The translations under genes and the position numbers were made by a program. Positions 34,508-44,261 of a stretch of 64,000 nucleotides of DNA are shown in pieces; within the stretch, counting starts at the first letter, position 1; each line of letters begins with the position of its first letter. Source of the stretch: Gammaproteobacteria bacterium (GTDB lineage: Bacteria; Pseudomonadota; Gammaproteobacteria; Pseudomonadales; Azotimanducaceae); assembly GCA_026707945.1 (NCBI GenBank), contig JAPOVV010000038.1, positions 186,001 to 250,000 of the forward strand, read 5' to 3'. A model generated the notes under the pieces. The model was given only the letters and a program-made list of their open reading frames with translations, made no database searches and was not told the origin of the DNA.

Positions 34508-36568
34508 TTGAATCAGCTTGCATCGTCATCCAGCCCGTATTTAAGGCTTTTTGCCGACAGTCCAGTAGACTGGCATGAGTACGACGACGATCTCTTGATG
34601 AAAGCTCGCGCAGAGCGGAAGCCTCTGCACCTGTCGATCGGCCGCTACCTAAGCACGAGAACGCCAAACGAAGTTAGTTTCTATTCGCGCGAGGTCGTAG
34701 GAGAAACACTTAACGACGCGTTTATCAACGTGAAGATAGACGCGGACGAACGACCAGACCTGGAACGGTTCTTCACGATCAATTTCGAACCAAGTGCACG
34801 TCGCGCCAACGCACCGATGTTCGAGCTGTACCCGACGACGGTCTTTCTTGAGACGACCCAGCTGACCATGTCGTTACCAGCTAATTTCTTCAGCTTTGAC
34901 CCGTACGACGATAGTCGGGCACGGCTCTTGTACTCGTCCAATGAAGTACTGAACTGGCATCTGGTTCATGGCGCGTTTAAGGAAGGTTCAGGTTCGATTT
35001 TGCTCTCAGAAGCACACCGACGCGGTCGTATTGGGATGGAAGAGAAGTCTGCGCCCGGTTACGACGCGTTGCTGGAAGACGCTACGGCACTTCGCCAACG
35101 GGTCATCGAAGCGGATGCGCAAAACGCTGTAACCACACAGGGCTACATCCAAGGGTTGGTCTCACAACTGTTAAGGATGTGGTTTCTTAGCGATCTTCGG
35201 TCCCGCGAAGACTCAAAGGGTTTGGACATTGCGCTGATCGCCCTTACCAAATGGGTGCGTGACGTCGGTTTCGACCATATTGAAGGTGGTTTCTTCACTC
35301 CGTCGCGATACCAAGGTGACATGGGTGCCGAGACAGCGAAATCACTGGAATTCAATGCGTGGGCGCTTGATCTACTAATGCGTGCGGTCGCGATCAGCCA
35401 AGACTCTTTATTGACTGAGGTTGCTCGTCAGACGGCCGACTTTATCGTTGAACGGTTGCAGCTTCCGGATGGCGGATTCGCGGTTGGGCTGCACGATCCG
35501 ACGAATTCAACGCGATTCGCTTGGGACCGACGGACCGTACGACGTGCGCTGACTGAGGACGAGTACCTTGTAATCGAAACGCTCTACGGTTTGGACAAGA
35601 AAGCGAACTGGAATGGGCGCTGGCTGCTGCGTCGCACAGGATCGTGGCGTAGCGTCGTGGATCAGCTGTTCTTCTCGAAGTCCGAAGCAGAAGCGCTGCT
35701 TAATAGCGGTCGAGAAAAGTTGAGCGACCTTGCGCTTTCCCGCGACATCGACTATCAATACGACGATCGACGATTACCGACGGGCAACGCTGCCGCAGTT
35801 AGCGCATTGGTCTTTGCGGCGAAGACACTGGACGAGACGCGATGGTATGAGGCAGCATCCCGTGGATTGGCATGGGTCCTTGAGAATCGACTAGGCGAAG
35901 ACGGACTAGAGAACGCAGAAGGCTCTTCTGAAGGCGTAACCTTGGTCGATAGTGCGCTTCTACTTCGAGCTTCGTTAGACGTCCTCTCGTTGCGATGGAA
36001 ACCCGACATCGGGAAACGTATTAAAAACCTTGCTGATGCCATTAAGTCCAGGTTTTGGGACGGCAAAACGCTTTCGTTATGCGAGGTCGACGTAGCGGGA
36101 CTGTTGATGACGTTCCCACAGAGCCACCAGCTCGGCAAGATTCATCCAGTCGATGCGGTGCGGCGCGGGCTCCAGCTTTACGCGACGCTCTATCAGGATT
36201 CTGAAGTTTTTGTAGTTCTGAAGAGGCTGTTTGACGATATTGAATCCGTCGGTGCGGCGTTTGACCTACGGACCAATCCGAGTGGTGATTTTTCTTTGGA
36301 CTTCCGGAGAGGCGAGGTGGTCACAATTCTGCGTGGTCCTGATGAGGAATGTCACGCATGGCGTGACGAACTCAATGCGACGTACAAACCGTTTCGTCAC
36401 GTGTTTTCGATACCTTTTTCGATAACGAGAGACCTCCCACCCTGCTTACCGCGGATGATGAGCTTGGAAGATCGACAACGGGTAACTGCACACGTCCTGC
36501 ATAACACCCAGCAACTCGACGTGATCGCTGATCTTGATGAATTGAAGCAGGCGTTGAACGACCTGTAG
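34508..36568 (+). CDS. YyaL/DUF255-type thioredoxin-domain protein lacking the CxxC motif
   Basis: The N-terminus NQLASSSSPYLRLFADSPVDWHEYDDD is that of the DUF255/SPATA20 family, which joins a thioredoxin-like domain to an (alpha/alpha)6 barrel. Family members normally have SIG-x3-CHWCHVM; here the same place reads LSIGRYLSTRTPNEVSFYSR, with no cysteine or histidine. The later I-KVD-ER-DL pattern is kept (INVKIDADERPDLERF). At 686 residues the length is normal. The barrel half includes GGFFTPSRYQGDMGAE and GGFAVGLHDP. Redox activity seems lost. The start is TTG, divergent from rppH. Confidence 0.8.
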   Translation: MNQLASSSSPYLRLFADSPVDWHEYDDDLLMKARAERKPLHLSIGRYLSTRTPNEVSFYSREVVGETLNDAFINVKIDADERPDLERFFTINFEPSARRANAPMFELYPTTVFLETTQLTMSLPANFFSFDPYDDSRARLLYSSNEVLNWHLVHGAFKEGSGSILLSEAHRRGRIGMEEKSAPGYDALLEDATALRQRVIEADAQNAVTTQGYIQGLVSQLLRMWFLSDLRSREDSKGLDIALIALTKWVRDVGFDHIEGGFFTPSRYQGDMGAETAKSLEFNAWALDLLMRAVAISQDSLLTEVARQTADFIVERLQLPDGGFAVGLHDPTNSTRFAWDRRTVRRALTEDEYLVIETLYGLDKKANWNGRWLLRRTGSWRSVVDQLFFSKSEAEALLNSGREKLSDLALSRDIDYQYDDRRLPTGNAAAVSALVFAAKTLDETRWYEAASRGLAWVLENRLGEDGLENAEGSSEGVTLVDSALLLRASLDVLSLRWKPDIGKRIKNLADAIKSRFWDGKTLSLCEVDVAGLLMTFPQSHQLGKIHPVDAVRRGLQLYATLYQDSEVFVVLKRLFDDIESVGAAFDLRTNPSGDFSLDFRRGEVVTILRGPDEECHAWRDELNATYKPFRHVFSIPFSITRDLPPCLPRMMSLEDRQRVTAHVLHNTQQLDVIADLDELKQALNDL

Positions 36569-36618
36569 AACAAACACCAAAGCTTTTAATTAATTGTTCC
36601 CACTTGAGGTAATGAACC

Positions 36619-37842
36619 ATGGCTATTGACTTCACATTTCCGCCTGAAGTAGAAGACGCGCGTATGCTGGTGCACCAGTTCTTTACGGAGAAGGTACGCC
36701 CGCGTCTTAATGCGATCTCGAGTGGCAAAGTAAAGGAAGACTACGGTGCCGCCGTAAAGGATCTGCGTGCGACCGCGAAAGCGCAGGGGCTATGGGCACC
36801 GCACATGCCGGAAGAGTGGGGCGGCATGGGCTTTGGTATCACCGCGGTCGCAGCAATGTCCGTCGAAGCTGCGAAATTCCCAATGGGTCCGTACATCATC
36901 AACTGTCAGGCGCCCGACGAGGGCAACATGCACACGTTGCTGCACTTCGGTACGGATGAACAGAAAGAAAAGTGGCTGCGTCCACTTATTGAAGGCACGG
37001 CGCGAAGTTGCTTTTCTATGACGGAACCGGACACGGCGGGTTCTGACCCGACCCAAATTAAGACCGCTGCGGTCGAAGATGGCGATGAGTGGGTGATCAA
37101 CGGTCACAAGTGGTTCACATCGGGGGCTCATGGCGCACGTTTTGCGATCGTGATCGCTAAGACAGACCCTGATGCTGAAATCGCCCAAGCGCGCAATAGT
37201 GCATTTATCGTGCCGACGGATTCAGAAGGCTTCGACATGGTGCGCGATGTGCAAACCATGGGCAAAGGTGGTGGACACGCTGAAATTCGTTACAACAACG
37301 TACGCGTGCCGCGCGAAAACATGCTTGGCGAGCGTGGTGGCGGACATAAGCTCGGTCAGGTACGACTCGGTCCTGCACGACTCGCACACTGCATGCGCTG
37401 GATTGGTCAAATCGAGACCGCGCTCGAAATGTTGATTGATCGTGCACAGAAGCGTTTTGCGCACGGTTCGCTGTTATCCGAGAAGCAAGGTATTCAGTGG
37501 ATGATGTCAGAGAGTGCTCTAGACCTCTACGCAGCCAAGCTGATGGTGCTACATTGCGCTTACAAGATCGAAAACGGTATGGATTTCCGTTCCGAAACGT
37601 CCATGGCCAAGCACCACGTTGCCAACACGTTGTGGAAAGTCACAGACCGCGCACTGCAGGTGCATGGCGCGCTGGGATATTCCAACGATTCGCCGTTGGC
37701 ACAGATGCTCATTGACGCACGTTGGTCGCGAATTGCCGATGGATCCGACGAAGTACATCTCATGCGCATTGCCGACATGGTCATGCGTTCTTACAACGAG
37801 ACGGGTTCCATCAACCACGCCACCGGGGATCTACCGCTGTAG
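36619..37842 (+). CDS. Acyl-CoA dehydrogenase family protein
   Basis: A 407-residue FAD-dependent acyl-CoA dehydrogenase introducing a double bond next to the CoA thioester. Signatures: CFSMTEPDTAGSDPTQIKT (flavin and substrate site), WVINGHKWFTSGAHGA, and the C-terminal ALQVHGALGYSNDSPLAQML then RIADGSDEVHLMRIADMVMR. Substrate cannot be read from sequence; the RIADG-DEVH end is common in the ACAD10/11-like and short-branched groups. GAGG lies just upstream of the ATG. It is probably independent of the channel gene downstream. Confidence 0.92.
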   Translation: MAIDFTFPPEVEDARMLVHQFFTEKVRPRLNAISSGKVKEDYGAAVKDLRATAKAQGLWAPHMPEEWGGMGFGITAVAAMSVEAAKFPMGPYIINCQAPDEGNMHTLLHFGTDEQKEKWLRPLIEGTARSCFSMTEPDTAGSDPTQIKTAAVEDGDEWVINGHKWFTSGAHGARFAIVIAKTDPDAEIAQARNSAFIVPTDSEGFDMVRDVQTMGKGGGHAEIRYNNVRVPRENMLGERGGGHKLGQVRLGPARLAHCMRWIGQIETALEMLIDRAQKRFAHGSLLSEKQGIQWMMSESALDLYAAKLMVLHCAYKIENGMDFRSETSMAKHHVANTLWKVTDRALQVHGALGYSNDSPLAQMLIDARWSRIADGSDEVHLMRIADMVMRSYNETGSINHATGDLPL

Positions 37843-38117
37843 GTTATTGGAGATAGCTTCCGATATGTAACAACTGGGTTTCACGCATACTGCGCGAGAT
37901 TTCTTTGGTTATGCGTCTACACTGATAGCCGTATACGAGTTAGTTGATTAGGCGGGTCGCGAATACCAGTTCAATCAACGTGTTGCTCTGGTAGGTCGAG
38001 TTATTACTGCTCCAGTTTTAAGGGGCGCGGAACCATCTTTTTTGTATACGAAGATGGACGTAGATTGAACGATGTAAATCTAATCAATCTGCCATTTTGA
38101 TAGACGTGAGGAGACAG

Positions 38118-38834
38118 ATGAAGGAATCCTTCGACATAACTAGTCAAACTACATCCGATCGCACCAACACGTTTGTTGAGTACGTCTCGATATTTCTGAT
38201 CATCGCTTCCATCCTCTCGATATCCATCGAGACGCTACCCGGCCTTTCAGAAGAAATGATTTTTGCTTTCTTGGTTGCGGAAGTGGTGATCACTGTACTT
38301 TTCTTGATCGAGTATGTGTGGCGCATCATGACTGCGGAGAGCAAATTCGGATACATCACGAGCTTTTACGGCATCATTGACTTCGTCGCGATCCTGCCAC
38401 TGTTTCTCGGATTAATCGTAGACCTCCGGGCTCTACGAGTGTTTAGGTTATTTGCGCTTATACGAATGTTGAAATTGGTAAGACATAGTGAAGCACTTCG
38501 AACATTTGGGATCGCTTTACGACAGTCGAAAGAGCAACTATTCGTGTTTTTTACAGTAGCGGCTTTCTTCTTGTATCTTGCCGCCATTGGGATTTACTAC
38601 TTTGAGCATGAGTCTCAGCCGGACAAATTTCAGTCCGTATTCCATTGTTTGTGGTGGGCGATCGCTACACTCACCACTGTAGGGTACGGAGACGTATATC
38701 CTGTTACAGCAGGAGGAAAGATGTTTGCCTCTCTGATAGTTTTTATTGGTATAGGCATTGTCGCCGCTCCCGCAGGCATCATCGCCGCAGCTCTCACGAA
38801 TTCATCAAAAGAGGGCGAGCAGAACGAGGAATGA
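38118..38834 (+). CDS. Voltage-gated-type potassium channel
   Basis: A 238-residue channel subunit with six membrane segments. The S4-like helix carries spaced arginines (RALRVFRLFALIRMLKLVRH). The pore has WWAIATLTTVGYGDVYPVT with the selectivity filter TVGYGD. The start at 38118 is preferred over an upstream TTG because GAGGAG precedes it. No C-terminal RCK domain is present. It is expected to sit in the inner membrane as a tetramer. Confidence 0.93.
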   Translation: MKESFDITSQTTSDRTNTFVEYVSIFLIIASILSISIETLPGLSEEMIFAFLVAEVVITVLFLIEYVWRIMTAESKFGYITSFYGIIDFVAILPLFLGLIVDLRALRVFRLFALIRMLKLVRHSEALRTFGIALRQSKEQLFVFFTVAAFFLYLAAIGIYYFEHESQPDKFQSVFHCLWWAIATLTTVGYGDVYPVTAGGKMFASLIVFIGIGIVAAPAGIIAAALTNSSKEGEQNEE

Positions 38835-38890
38835 TTGATACGCTAGAACGTGGTTTTTAATATGCGTCAAGTGAAGCGTGAACGGGTCAG

Positions 38891-40096
38891 ATGAGTTCAG
38901 ATCTCTCGATTAGAGGTCCCCTCGTGGGGATTAGAGTCATTGATGTCGGCATCCTTGTCCAAGGACCTCAAGCTGCTGCACTCCTTTGTGATATGGGTGC
39001 GGAAGTCATCAAAGTCGAGCTGCCTGGTGTCGGAGACCAAGCCCGCTACATTGTCTTAGGTCAGGACGATTTCCGCAGTGCCTATTTCAATGCGTGCAAC
39101 CGCGGCAAACGCGGTCTCTCGTTAAACCTCAGCCACCCAGACGGCGCTGACATTCTTAAACGCCTTATAGAAGATACCGATGTACTGATCAGTAACTTCA
39201 CTGCAGGTACGCTGGAAAGTTGGGGATTAGGCTACGACGTGTTGAGCGAGATTAATCCTCGCCTCGTATGGGCGGCTGGCAACACTTTTGGACCAGACGG
39301 CGACGACCGAGATCGCAAAGGTGCCGATCTGGCGGCCCAGTGCGCTGGCGGCTTGGTCATGACGACCGGAAGGGACGGTGATCCACCGTCACCCGTTGGT
39401 GTGACCATCGCAGACCATATTGGCTCATTGAACATGGCATGCGGGGTCTTGGCCGCGCTACATGCTCGGGAGAGCAGTGGCCGGGGCCAGAAGGTCGAAG
39501 TTTCACTGTTGGGTGGGCAAATCTGGGCACAAGCCGCCGAGTACACCCATTACCTCATGACGGGCGATGTCCCAGGTCGGAGTAACTACGGTCATCCGCT
39601 AATTCGCGGGTTCTATCGGATTTACGCGACGAAAGATGGATGGTTTGGCGTGATTGGCGTGCCGCCTAATGCGATAGATGAGCTGCTAATAGGAGTTGAT
39701 CGCGCGGAAATGCTCGTTGACGAACGCATGTCGACGCTTGGGACACCGGAAGGACGCGCGTGGCTATTAGGCGAGCTCGACCTGGCGTTTTCCGATAAAA
39801 CAACGGAGGAGTGGTGCGACACGTTTAAAGGTACTCAAATTAGGTATGCTCCGGTTCGTGATTACGACGGGGCTGCCAACGATCCCAACGTATGGGAAAA
39901 CAGGTATTTAACACGTGGCATCGACGACCAGGGTGAACAGCAGAGGGTGGTAGGCTCACCTATTCATATGAGCGCAAATCCTCTAGAGCCTGGTCTTCGT
40001 GCACCCTCGCTAGGCGAGCACACAGAAGAGATATTGGTTGAACTAGGGTATACCGAGTCTTCGATCGCCGAGTTTCGCGAACGGAAGGTCATATGA
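38891..40096 (+). CDS. CaiB/BaiF-type (class III) CoA-transferase
   Basis: A 401-residue family III CoA transferase that moves CoA between carboxylic acids. Motifs: GIRVIDVGILVQGPQAAALL then DMGAEVIKVELPG near the N-terminus, CNRGKRGLSLNLSHPDG, LISNFTAGTLESWGLGYDVL, and a C-terminal PALGEHTEEIL-like stretch (APSLGEHTEEILVELGYTES). Acyl specificity is not evident. Together with the acyl-CoA dehydrogenase nearby it suggests acid degradation, but they are separated by the channel gene. Confidence 0.92.
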   Translation: MSSDLSIRGPLVGIRVIDVGILVQGPQAAALLCDMGAEVIKVELPGVGDQARYIVLGQDDFRSAYFNACNRGKRGLSLNLSHPDGADILKRLIEDTDVLISNFTAGTLESWGLGYDVLSEINPRLVWAAGNTFGPDGDDRDRKGADLAAQCAGGLVMTTGRDGDPPSPVGVTIADHIGSLNMACGVLAALHARESSGRGQKVEVSLLGGQIWAQAAEYTHYLMTGDVPGRSNYGHPLIRGFYRIYATKDGWFGVIGVPPNAIDELLIGVDRAEMLVDERMSTLGTPEGRAWLLGELDLAFSDKTTEEWCDTFKGTQIRYAPVRDYDGAANDPNVWENRYLTRGIDDQGEQQRVVGSPIHMSANPLEPGLRAPSLGEHTEEILVELGYTESSIAEFRERKVI

Positions 40097-40304
40097 ATGA
40101 AATTAGTGTATTTGAATGCCTGAATTTACCCGACTAAACTGCCTCGCAAATTCCAGAAACCTATCGGTTAGATCTGTCGCGGGTAAGGAATTGCGAGATA
40201 GAAAGACGGCTGACAATTGGATTCGTCCCTTGAGCGATCGCTCATCAGGCGGCGTTTATTGGACACTTATTTAGAACGGATTCACCTTAGAAGCAAATCG
40301 AGCA

Positions 40305-40739
40305 ATGAAACTGTCCACCATTGGATTCACAAAGAAAACAGCACAACGTTTTTTTGAGCTTCTAAAAAGCTCTGGCGCACAACGAATTGTCGATGTTCGG
40401 CTCAATAATCAGTCGCAACTTGCGGGTTTTGCCAAGCGAAACGATCTCGCTTGGCTTGCACGCGAAATTTGCGGTATGGACTACATCCACATTCCTAATT
40501 TGGCACCCACGAAGGAGTTGTTTAACGATTTCCGGCAAGGGAAGATTCAATGGGCGGATTACGAGCCACGGTTCCGTGATTTGATGACAACAAGAAAAAT
40601 CGAGAGTACCTTATCTAAAGAGATGGTTAGCGATGGTTGTCTACTTTGTAGCGAAGATCAGCCGCATTTTTGTCATCGCCGGCTGGTTGCGGAGTACCTC
40701 AATGAAAAATGGGGTGGGGTAGAGCTCAATCATCTGTGA
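40305..40739 (+). CDS. DUF488 family protein
   Basis: A 144-residue DUF488 protein. It shows the N-terminal STIGFTKKTAQRFFELLK, the conserved VDVRLNNQSQLAGFAKRNDL and the C-terminal CLLCSEDQPHFCHRRLVAEY, whose C..C...CHR residues mark the family. Its function is unknown; members often lie near DNA-repair or stress genes. Ribosome binding is weak (AGCAA before ATG). No operon partner is evident. Confidence 0.88.
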   Translation: MKLSTIGFTKKTAQRFFELLKSSGAQRIVDVRLNNQSQLAGFAKRNDLAWLAREICGMDYIHIPNLAPTKELFNDFRQGKIQWADYEPRFRDLMTTRKIESTLSKEMVSDGCLLCSEDQPHFCHRRLVAEYLNEKWGGVELNHL

Positions 40740-40988
40740 CTAAAGGAGAGTACGTTATCTACACAGCGAGTGGTTAGCCAGATGTCGTAGGCGATGCGCT
40801 TAGCGAACGAGGCATCGTCTGAGCAACGCTTCTAACGAATTTTTGAAGCGATTTCCCTTGTTTCTAAAAGCGCCATTCGTAAGATTTGTTTAAGAGGTGT
40901 GACGATTTCGCGCGTCTAGCGTTGCGCCATAAACGCGGAATGTTAGGTGCGAGTTACACGGCATGAAAATCGCAAAGGGGAACACTGT

Positions 40989-43900
40989 ATGTCATCGAAT
41001 TTGATGCATTCACGACTCATTCTTGTGCTGACGGCGATCGCAGTTGCCTTGCCTGCGTCGTTGACTTGGGCGCAGGAAAGCGAAGAGCCAATCGAGGAGA
41101 TCATCGTAACGGCGCAAAGGGTTGACGAGGACATACAAGATGTTCCTATCGCGGTGACCGCTTTGACCGATTCGATGATTGAAGATCAGCAGGTCATCAC
41201 GCCTTCTGATTTGCAACTTAACGCACCCGGTGTTTCCTACACCGCGACAAACTTTGGCGGATCGAGTTTCACGATTAGGGGTGTTGGATCGCTCGCGATC
41301 GGCAGCGCAAGTATCGCTGGGGTTTCAGCACACGTGAATGAAATCCCGGTACCGTCGAACTTAAACTCGATCGAGTTTTTCGATCTCGAGCGAGTGGAAA
41401 TCCTGCGAGGCCCTCAAGGCACCTTGTTTGGTCGGAATGCAACGGGTGGTGCGATCAACTTCGTAACCAAACAACCCGTGTTCGATGAGTACTCATCCCG
41501 TTTAGATTTTGAAACAGGATCCTACGACCATCGTCGCCTAAAGGGTCATATCAATATCCCGCTAGGCAACCGTATGGCATTTCGTCTGGCTGGATTCAAG
41601 CTCCAACGCGACGGTTATGTAGAAAACCTCGCGTATGGTCAAACTGATGACGCGGGAGAAATGCTGCCGAATATCGAAGAAACCCTTGACGGACGAAACT
41701 TATTCGCACTTCGTGCGACGTTAGCGATCGATCTAACGGAAGACACCGACCTTTGGTTCATGCTCACGCATTTTGAGGAGGACGACGACCGCGCACGTAT
41801 CACCAATCAGATCTGCGATCGGAACAACCTTCCCACGACTGGATGTAAACCAAACAGCGTTGGCTTTGATGCACCACACCTCGGCGCGACGACAGGTGGA
41901 ATCTTTGGTGGGTCCTCAGGCGCGATACCTTTAGGTCCATCGGGTGCAAGCAATTCGCTGTTCGACTATCCACGACCGCGATACAACGATTTACGCCAGA
42001 TTCACACAGATTTCCAGCCCGTATTCCAAGAGGATGAACAGATTCTCGCGTTTGGTCTCAGTCACGATTTTGACGAACTGAAGTTCGGCTTGATTGGCGC
42101 AGTTCGCGAAAGCGAGTACCGCTCGCTTCAAGATTACGTCATGGACGTAGGTCCGCGCTTGAACCCGACGCCGTTGAATCCAAGTGGTATTTGGCCTATG
42201 TCCGCGCCTGCCGAAGAGATCGGGGGGTTCTGGGGCTTAAGAAATTGTTCGTTAGATCGAGGCACTGCGGGCGCGTTTGGTGGTTGCACAAACGACGACT
42301 ATGGCGCACTCGATCGAGTCTTCTCTTACGACCGCTCGTCTAGCTTGAACGAATACGCTAGTATCGAAGCGAAGATCCACTCCGAGTATGACGGTGCGTT
42401 CAATTTCTTGTTGGGTGCTAGCGCATTTGACGTCACGCGAACAACCGAGTATTACGTGATTGCGAATACGCTTGACCTTGTCACTTCATTCGGCGCGCCG
42501 TTATTCGGATTGCCGCCACTATATCCAGGCTTTTTCTTGAACGCTAGTGAGCCGGACGGTCTACAACTCGACGGCGCGGCAGCCTTTGGTGAAGGGTACT
42601 TCGATCTCAACGAAAACATGAAACTCACCGTTGGCTTGCGGTTCAACAATGACAACGTACAACGAAGCGATAGTAGTACGCTGTTCAACGCGATTAATCA
42701 CGCGGCCGTGATCTTAGGCGTTCAACAAGGCATTCTTAACTTGGTAAGAGCTCAGGCTGCATTGGCAGGTATTCCACCGGAAGCGATCACACTTGAAGCG
42801 GCCATCGCTCAAGCCGCCCAGCTTGGCTTGATCGATCCTAACTACCTGTCGAACATTAATGCATTCAGTGGTGCTTATTGGTCGCGCACGCTCAATCTAC
42901 TACTAGGTGTCTTCGGCAATCCTGCGGCGATCGAGAGCGACTTAGCCATGCACTACGGCGTATCGGCGGCAGAGATTGCGGCAGCTGCGGCAACACCAGC
43001 GTATAGTCCAGAAAGGGTGGCGATCAGTAATAGAGTGCCGATCGTACCGCAATTCAATGAATCAAGATTGCTGACAGGCAGTCCTGAGGATGCATCGTTC
43101 AATGAATTAAGTGGTCGGATTGGAATCGACGTCCAAACGACGGACGACACACTTTGGTATGGTTTTGTAAGCAAGGGCTACAAGCCGGGTGGGTTGAACC
43201 CTGCGATCCCGCGTGATTTCCAGGATACAAGCTCGTTCACCTTTACGCCGGAGAGCGTCATTTCCTTTGAATTCGGTCGTAAGTCACGCATTCCAGATAA
43301 GCGCATGACGCTCAATACGGCATTGTTCTTATATGACTACACCGGGCTCCAGACCACGGTGATCAAAAACAACAGTTCAATCACCGAGAACATTGACGCT
43401 CAAATATTCGGTCTTGAAGTAGAAGGTGCCTATCGATTTGAGGCAGCACCACAACTATCTGTTGACTTCAGTTACGGATTCCTTGAAACAAACATCAAGG
43501 GTACTTCGTCAATCGATACAACAAATCGTATCGCTGGAGTGGATGATTGGGTATTGTTGAACAATATCGATCCAGGCGCACTGACAGCCATCAACTACAT
43601 CGCGCGCGAGTCACAGATCACGCCGGAGCTCGTAAATGCCGCACTTCTCGCTGGTGGCGCGCTCGACATCAGAAACGGAATCACGACCGAATCGGTTTCG
43701 TATCCTGTCAACAGTCAAGGTGCATCGATTCCTGTCTACTTCTCCCGCCAATTCCTCACCGCAGCAGGTGTCGAGACATCGGACGGAAATTTGACGGATC
43801 TCGACGGCAACGCCTTGCCGAACTCACCACAGAACACACTGAAGATCGGTGCGAGCTATCAATGGCTTGAGAAGTGGAACGGTAACGTGACGCTACGTTG

Positions 43901-44162
43901 GGACTACTACTGGCAATCAGATTCCTATGCTCGGGTCTATAACACCAAGGGTGACGAAATTGATGCCTGGAGCCAGCAAAACTTGTCCGTGATCTACGAA
44001 AGTAACGATGACAAGTACAACGTCAAGCTGTGGATCCGTAACGTGGCGGATAAGGACAACATTACGGGACACTATCTGACGTCTGATACGTCGGGATTCT
44101 TCCGTAACTACTTCTTGACGGAACCACGCATCATGGGACTTTCAGTAGGCGTTAACCTGTAG
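40989..44162 (+). CDS. TonB-dependent outer-membrane receptor
   Basis: This 1057-residue receptor starts at the ATG after AAGGGGAAC. A signal peptide (LILVLTAIAVALPASLTWAQ) is followed by the TonB-box-like IEEIIVTAQR, a plug domain (DVPIAVTALTDSMI, FTIRGVGS, VEILRGPQGTLFGRNATGGA) and a 22-strand barrel with large loops, ending in an aromatic terminal strand (IMGLSVGVNL). It is the iron-complex/vitamin type common in oligotrophic proteobacteria, but the ligand cannot be inferred. A strong terminator follows, so it is a single-gene unit. The insertion at about 590-690 is alanine-rich and longer than usual. Confidence 0.93.
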   Translation: MSSNLMHSRLILVLTAIAVALPASLTWAQESEEPIEEIIVTAQRVDEDIQDVPIAVTALTDSMIEDQQVITPSDLQLNAPGVSYTATNFGGSSFTIRGVGSLAIGSASIAGVSAHVNEIPVPSNLNSIEFFDLERVEILRGPQGTLFGRNATGGAINFVTKQPVFDEYSSRLDFETGSYDHRRLKGHINIPLGNRMAFRLAGFKLQRDGYVENLAYGQTDDAGEMLPNIEETLDGRNLFALRATLAIDLTEDTDLWFMLTHFEEDDDRARITNQICDRNNLPTTGCKPNSVGFDAPHLGATTGGIFGGSSGAIPLGPSGASNSLFDYPRPRYNDLRQIHTDFQPVFQEDEQILAFGLSHDFDELKFGLIGAVRESEYRSLQDYVMDVGPRLNPTPLNPSGIWPMSAPAEEIGGFWGLRNCSLDRGTAGAFGGCTNDDYGALDRVFSYDRSSSLNEYASIEAKIHSEYDGAFNFLLGASAFDVTRTTEYYVIANTLDLVTSFGAPLFGLPPLYPGFFLNASEPDGLQLDGAAAFGEGYFDLNENMKLTVGLRFNNDNVQRSDSSTLFNAINHAAVILGVQQGILNLVRAQAALAGIPPEAITLEAAIAQAAQLGLIDPNYLSNINAFSGAYWSRTLNLLLGVFGNPAAIESDLAMHYGVSAAEIAAAAATPAYSPERVAISNRVPIVPQFNESRLLTGSPEDASFNELSGRIGIDVQTTDDTLWYGFVSKGYKPGGLNPAIPRDFQDTSSFTFTPESVISFEFGRKSRIPDKRMTLNTALFLYDYTGLQTTVIKNNSSITENIDAQIFGLEVEGAYRFEAAPQLSVDFSYGFLETNIKGTSSIDTTNRIAGVDDWVLLNNIDPGALTAINYIARESQITPELVNAALLAGGALDIRNGITTESVSYPVNSQGASIPVYFSRQFLTAAGVETSDGNLTDLDGNALPNSPQNTLKIGASYQWLEKWNGNVTLRWDYYWQSDSYARVYNTKGDEIDAWSQQNLSVIYESNDDKYNVKLWIRNVADKDNITGHYLTSDTSGFFRNYFLTEPRIMGLSVGVNL

Positions 44163-44191
44163 TCTCTATCCACTCACTCTAATCTAGAGAC

Positions 44192-44224
44192 GAGCCAGCC
44201 GCCAACGCGGCTGGCTCTTTTTTT
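44192..44224 (+). terminator. Rho-independent terminator after the TonB receptor
   Basis: GAGCCAGCCGC (44192-44202) pairs perfectly with GCGGCTGGCTC (44207-44217) around CAAC and is followed by seven T. Confidence 0.95.
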
Positions 44225-44261
44225 GGCGCACACACCTTCGGTTTGCCGAACGAGATCGAAA

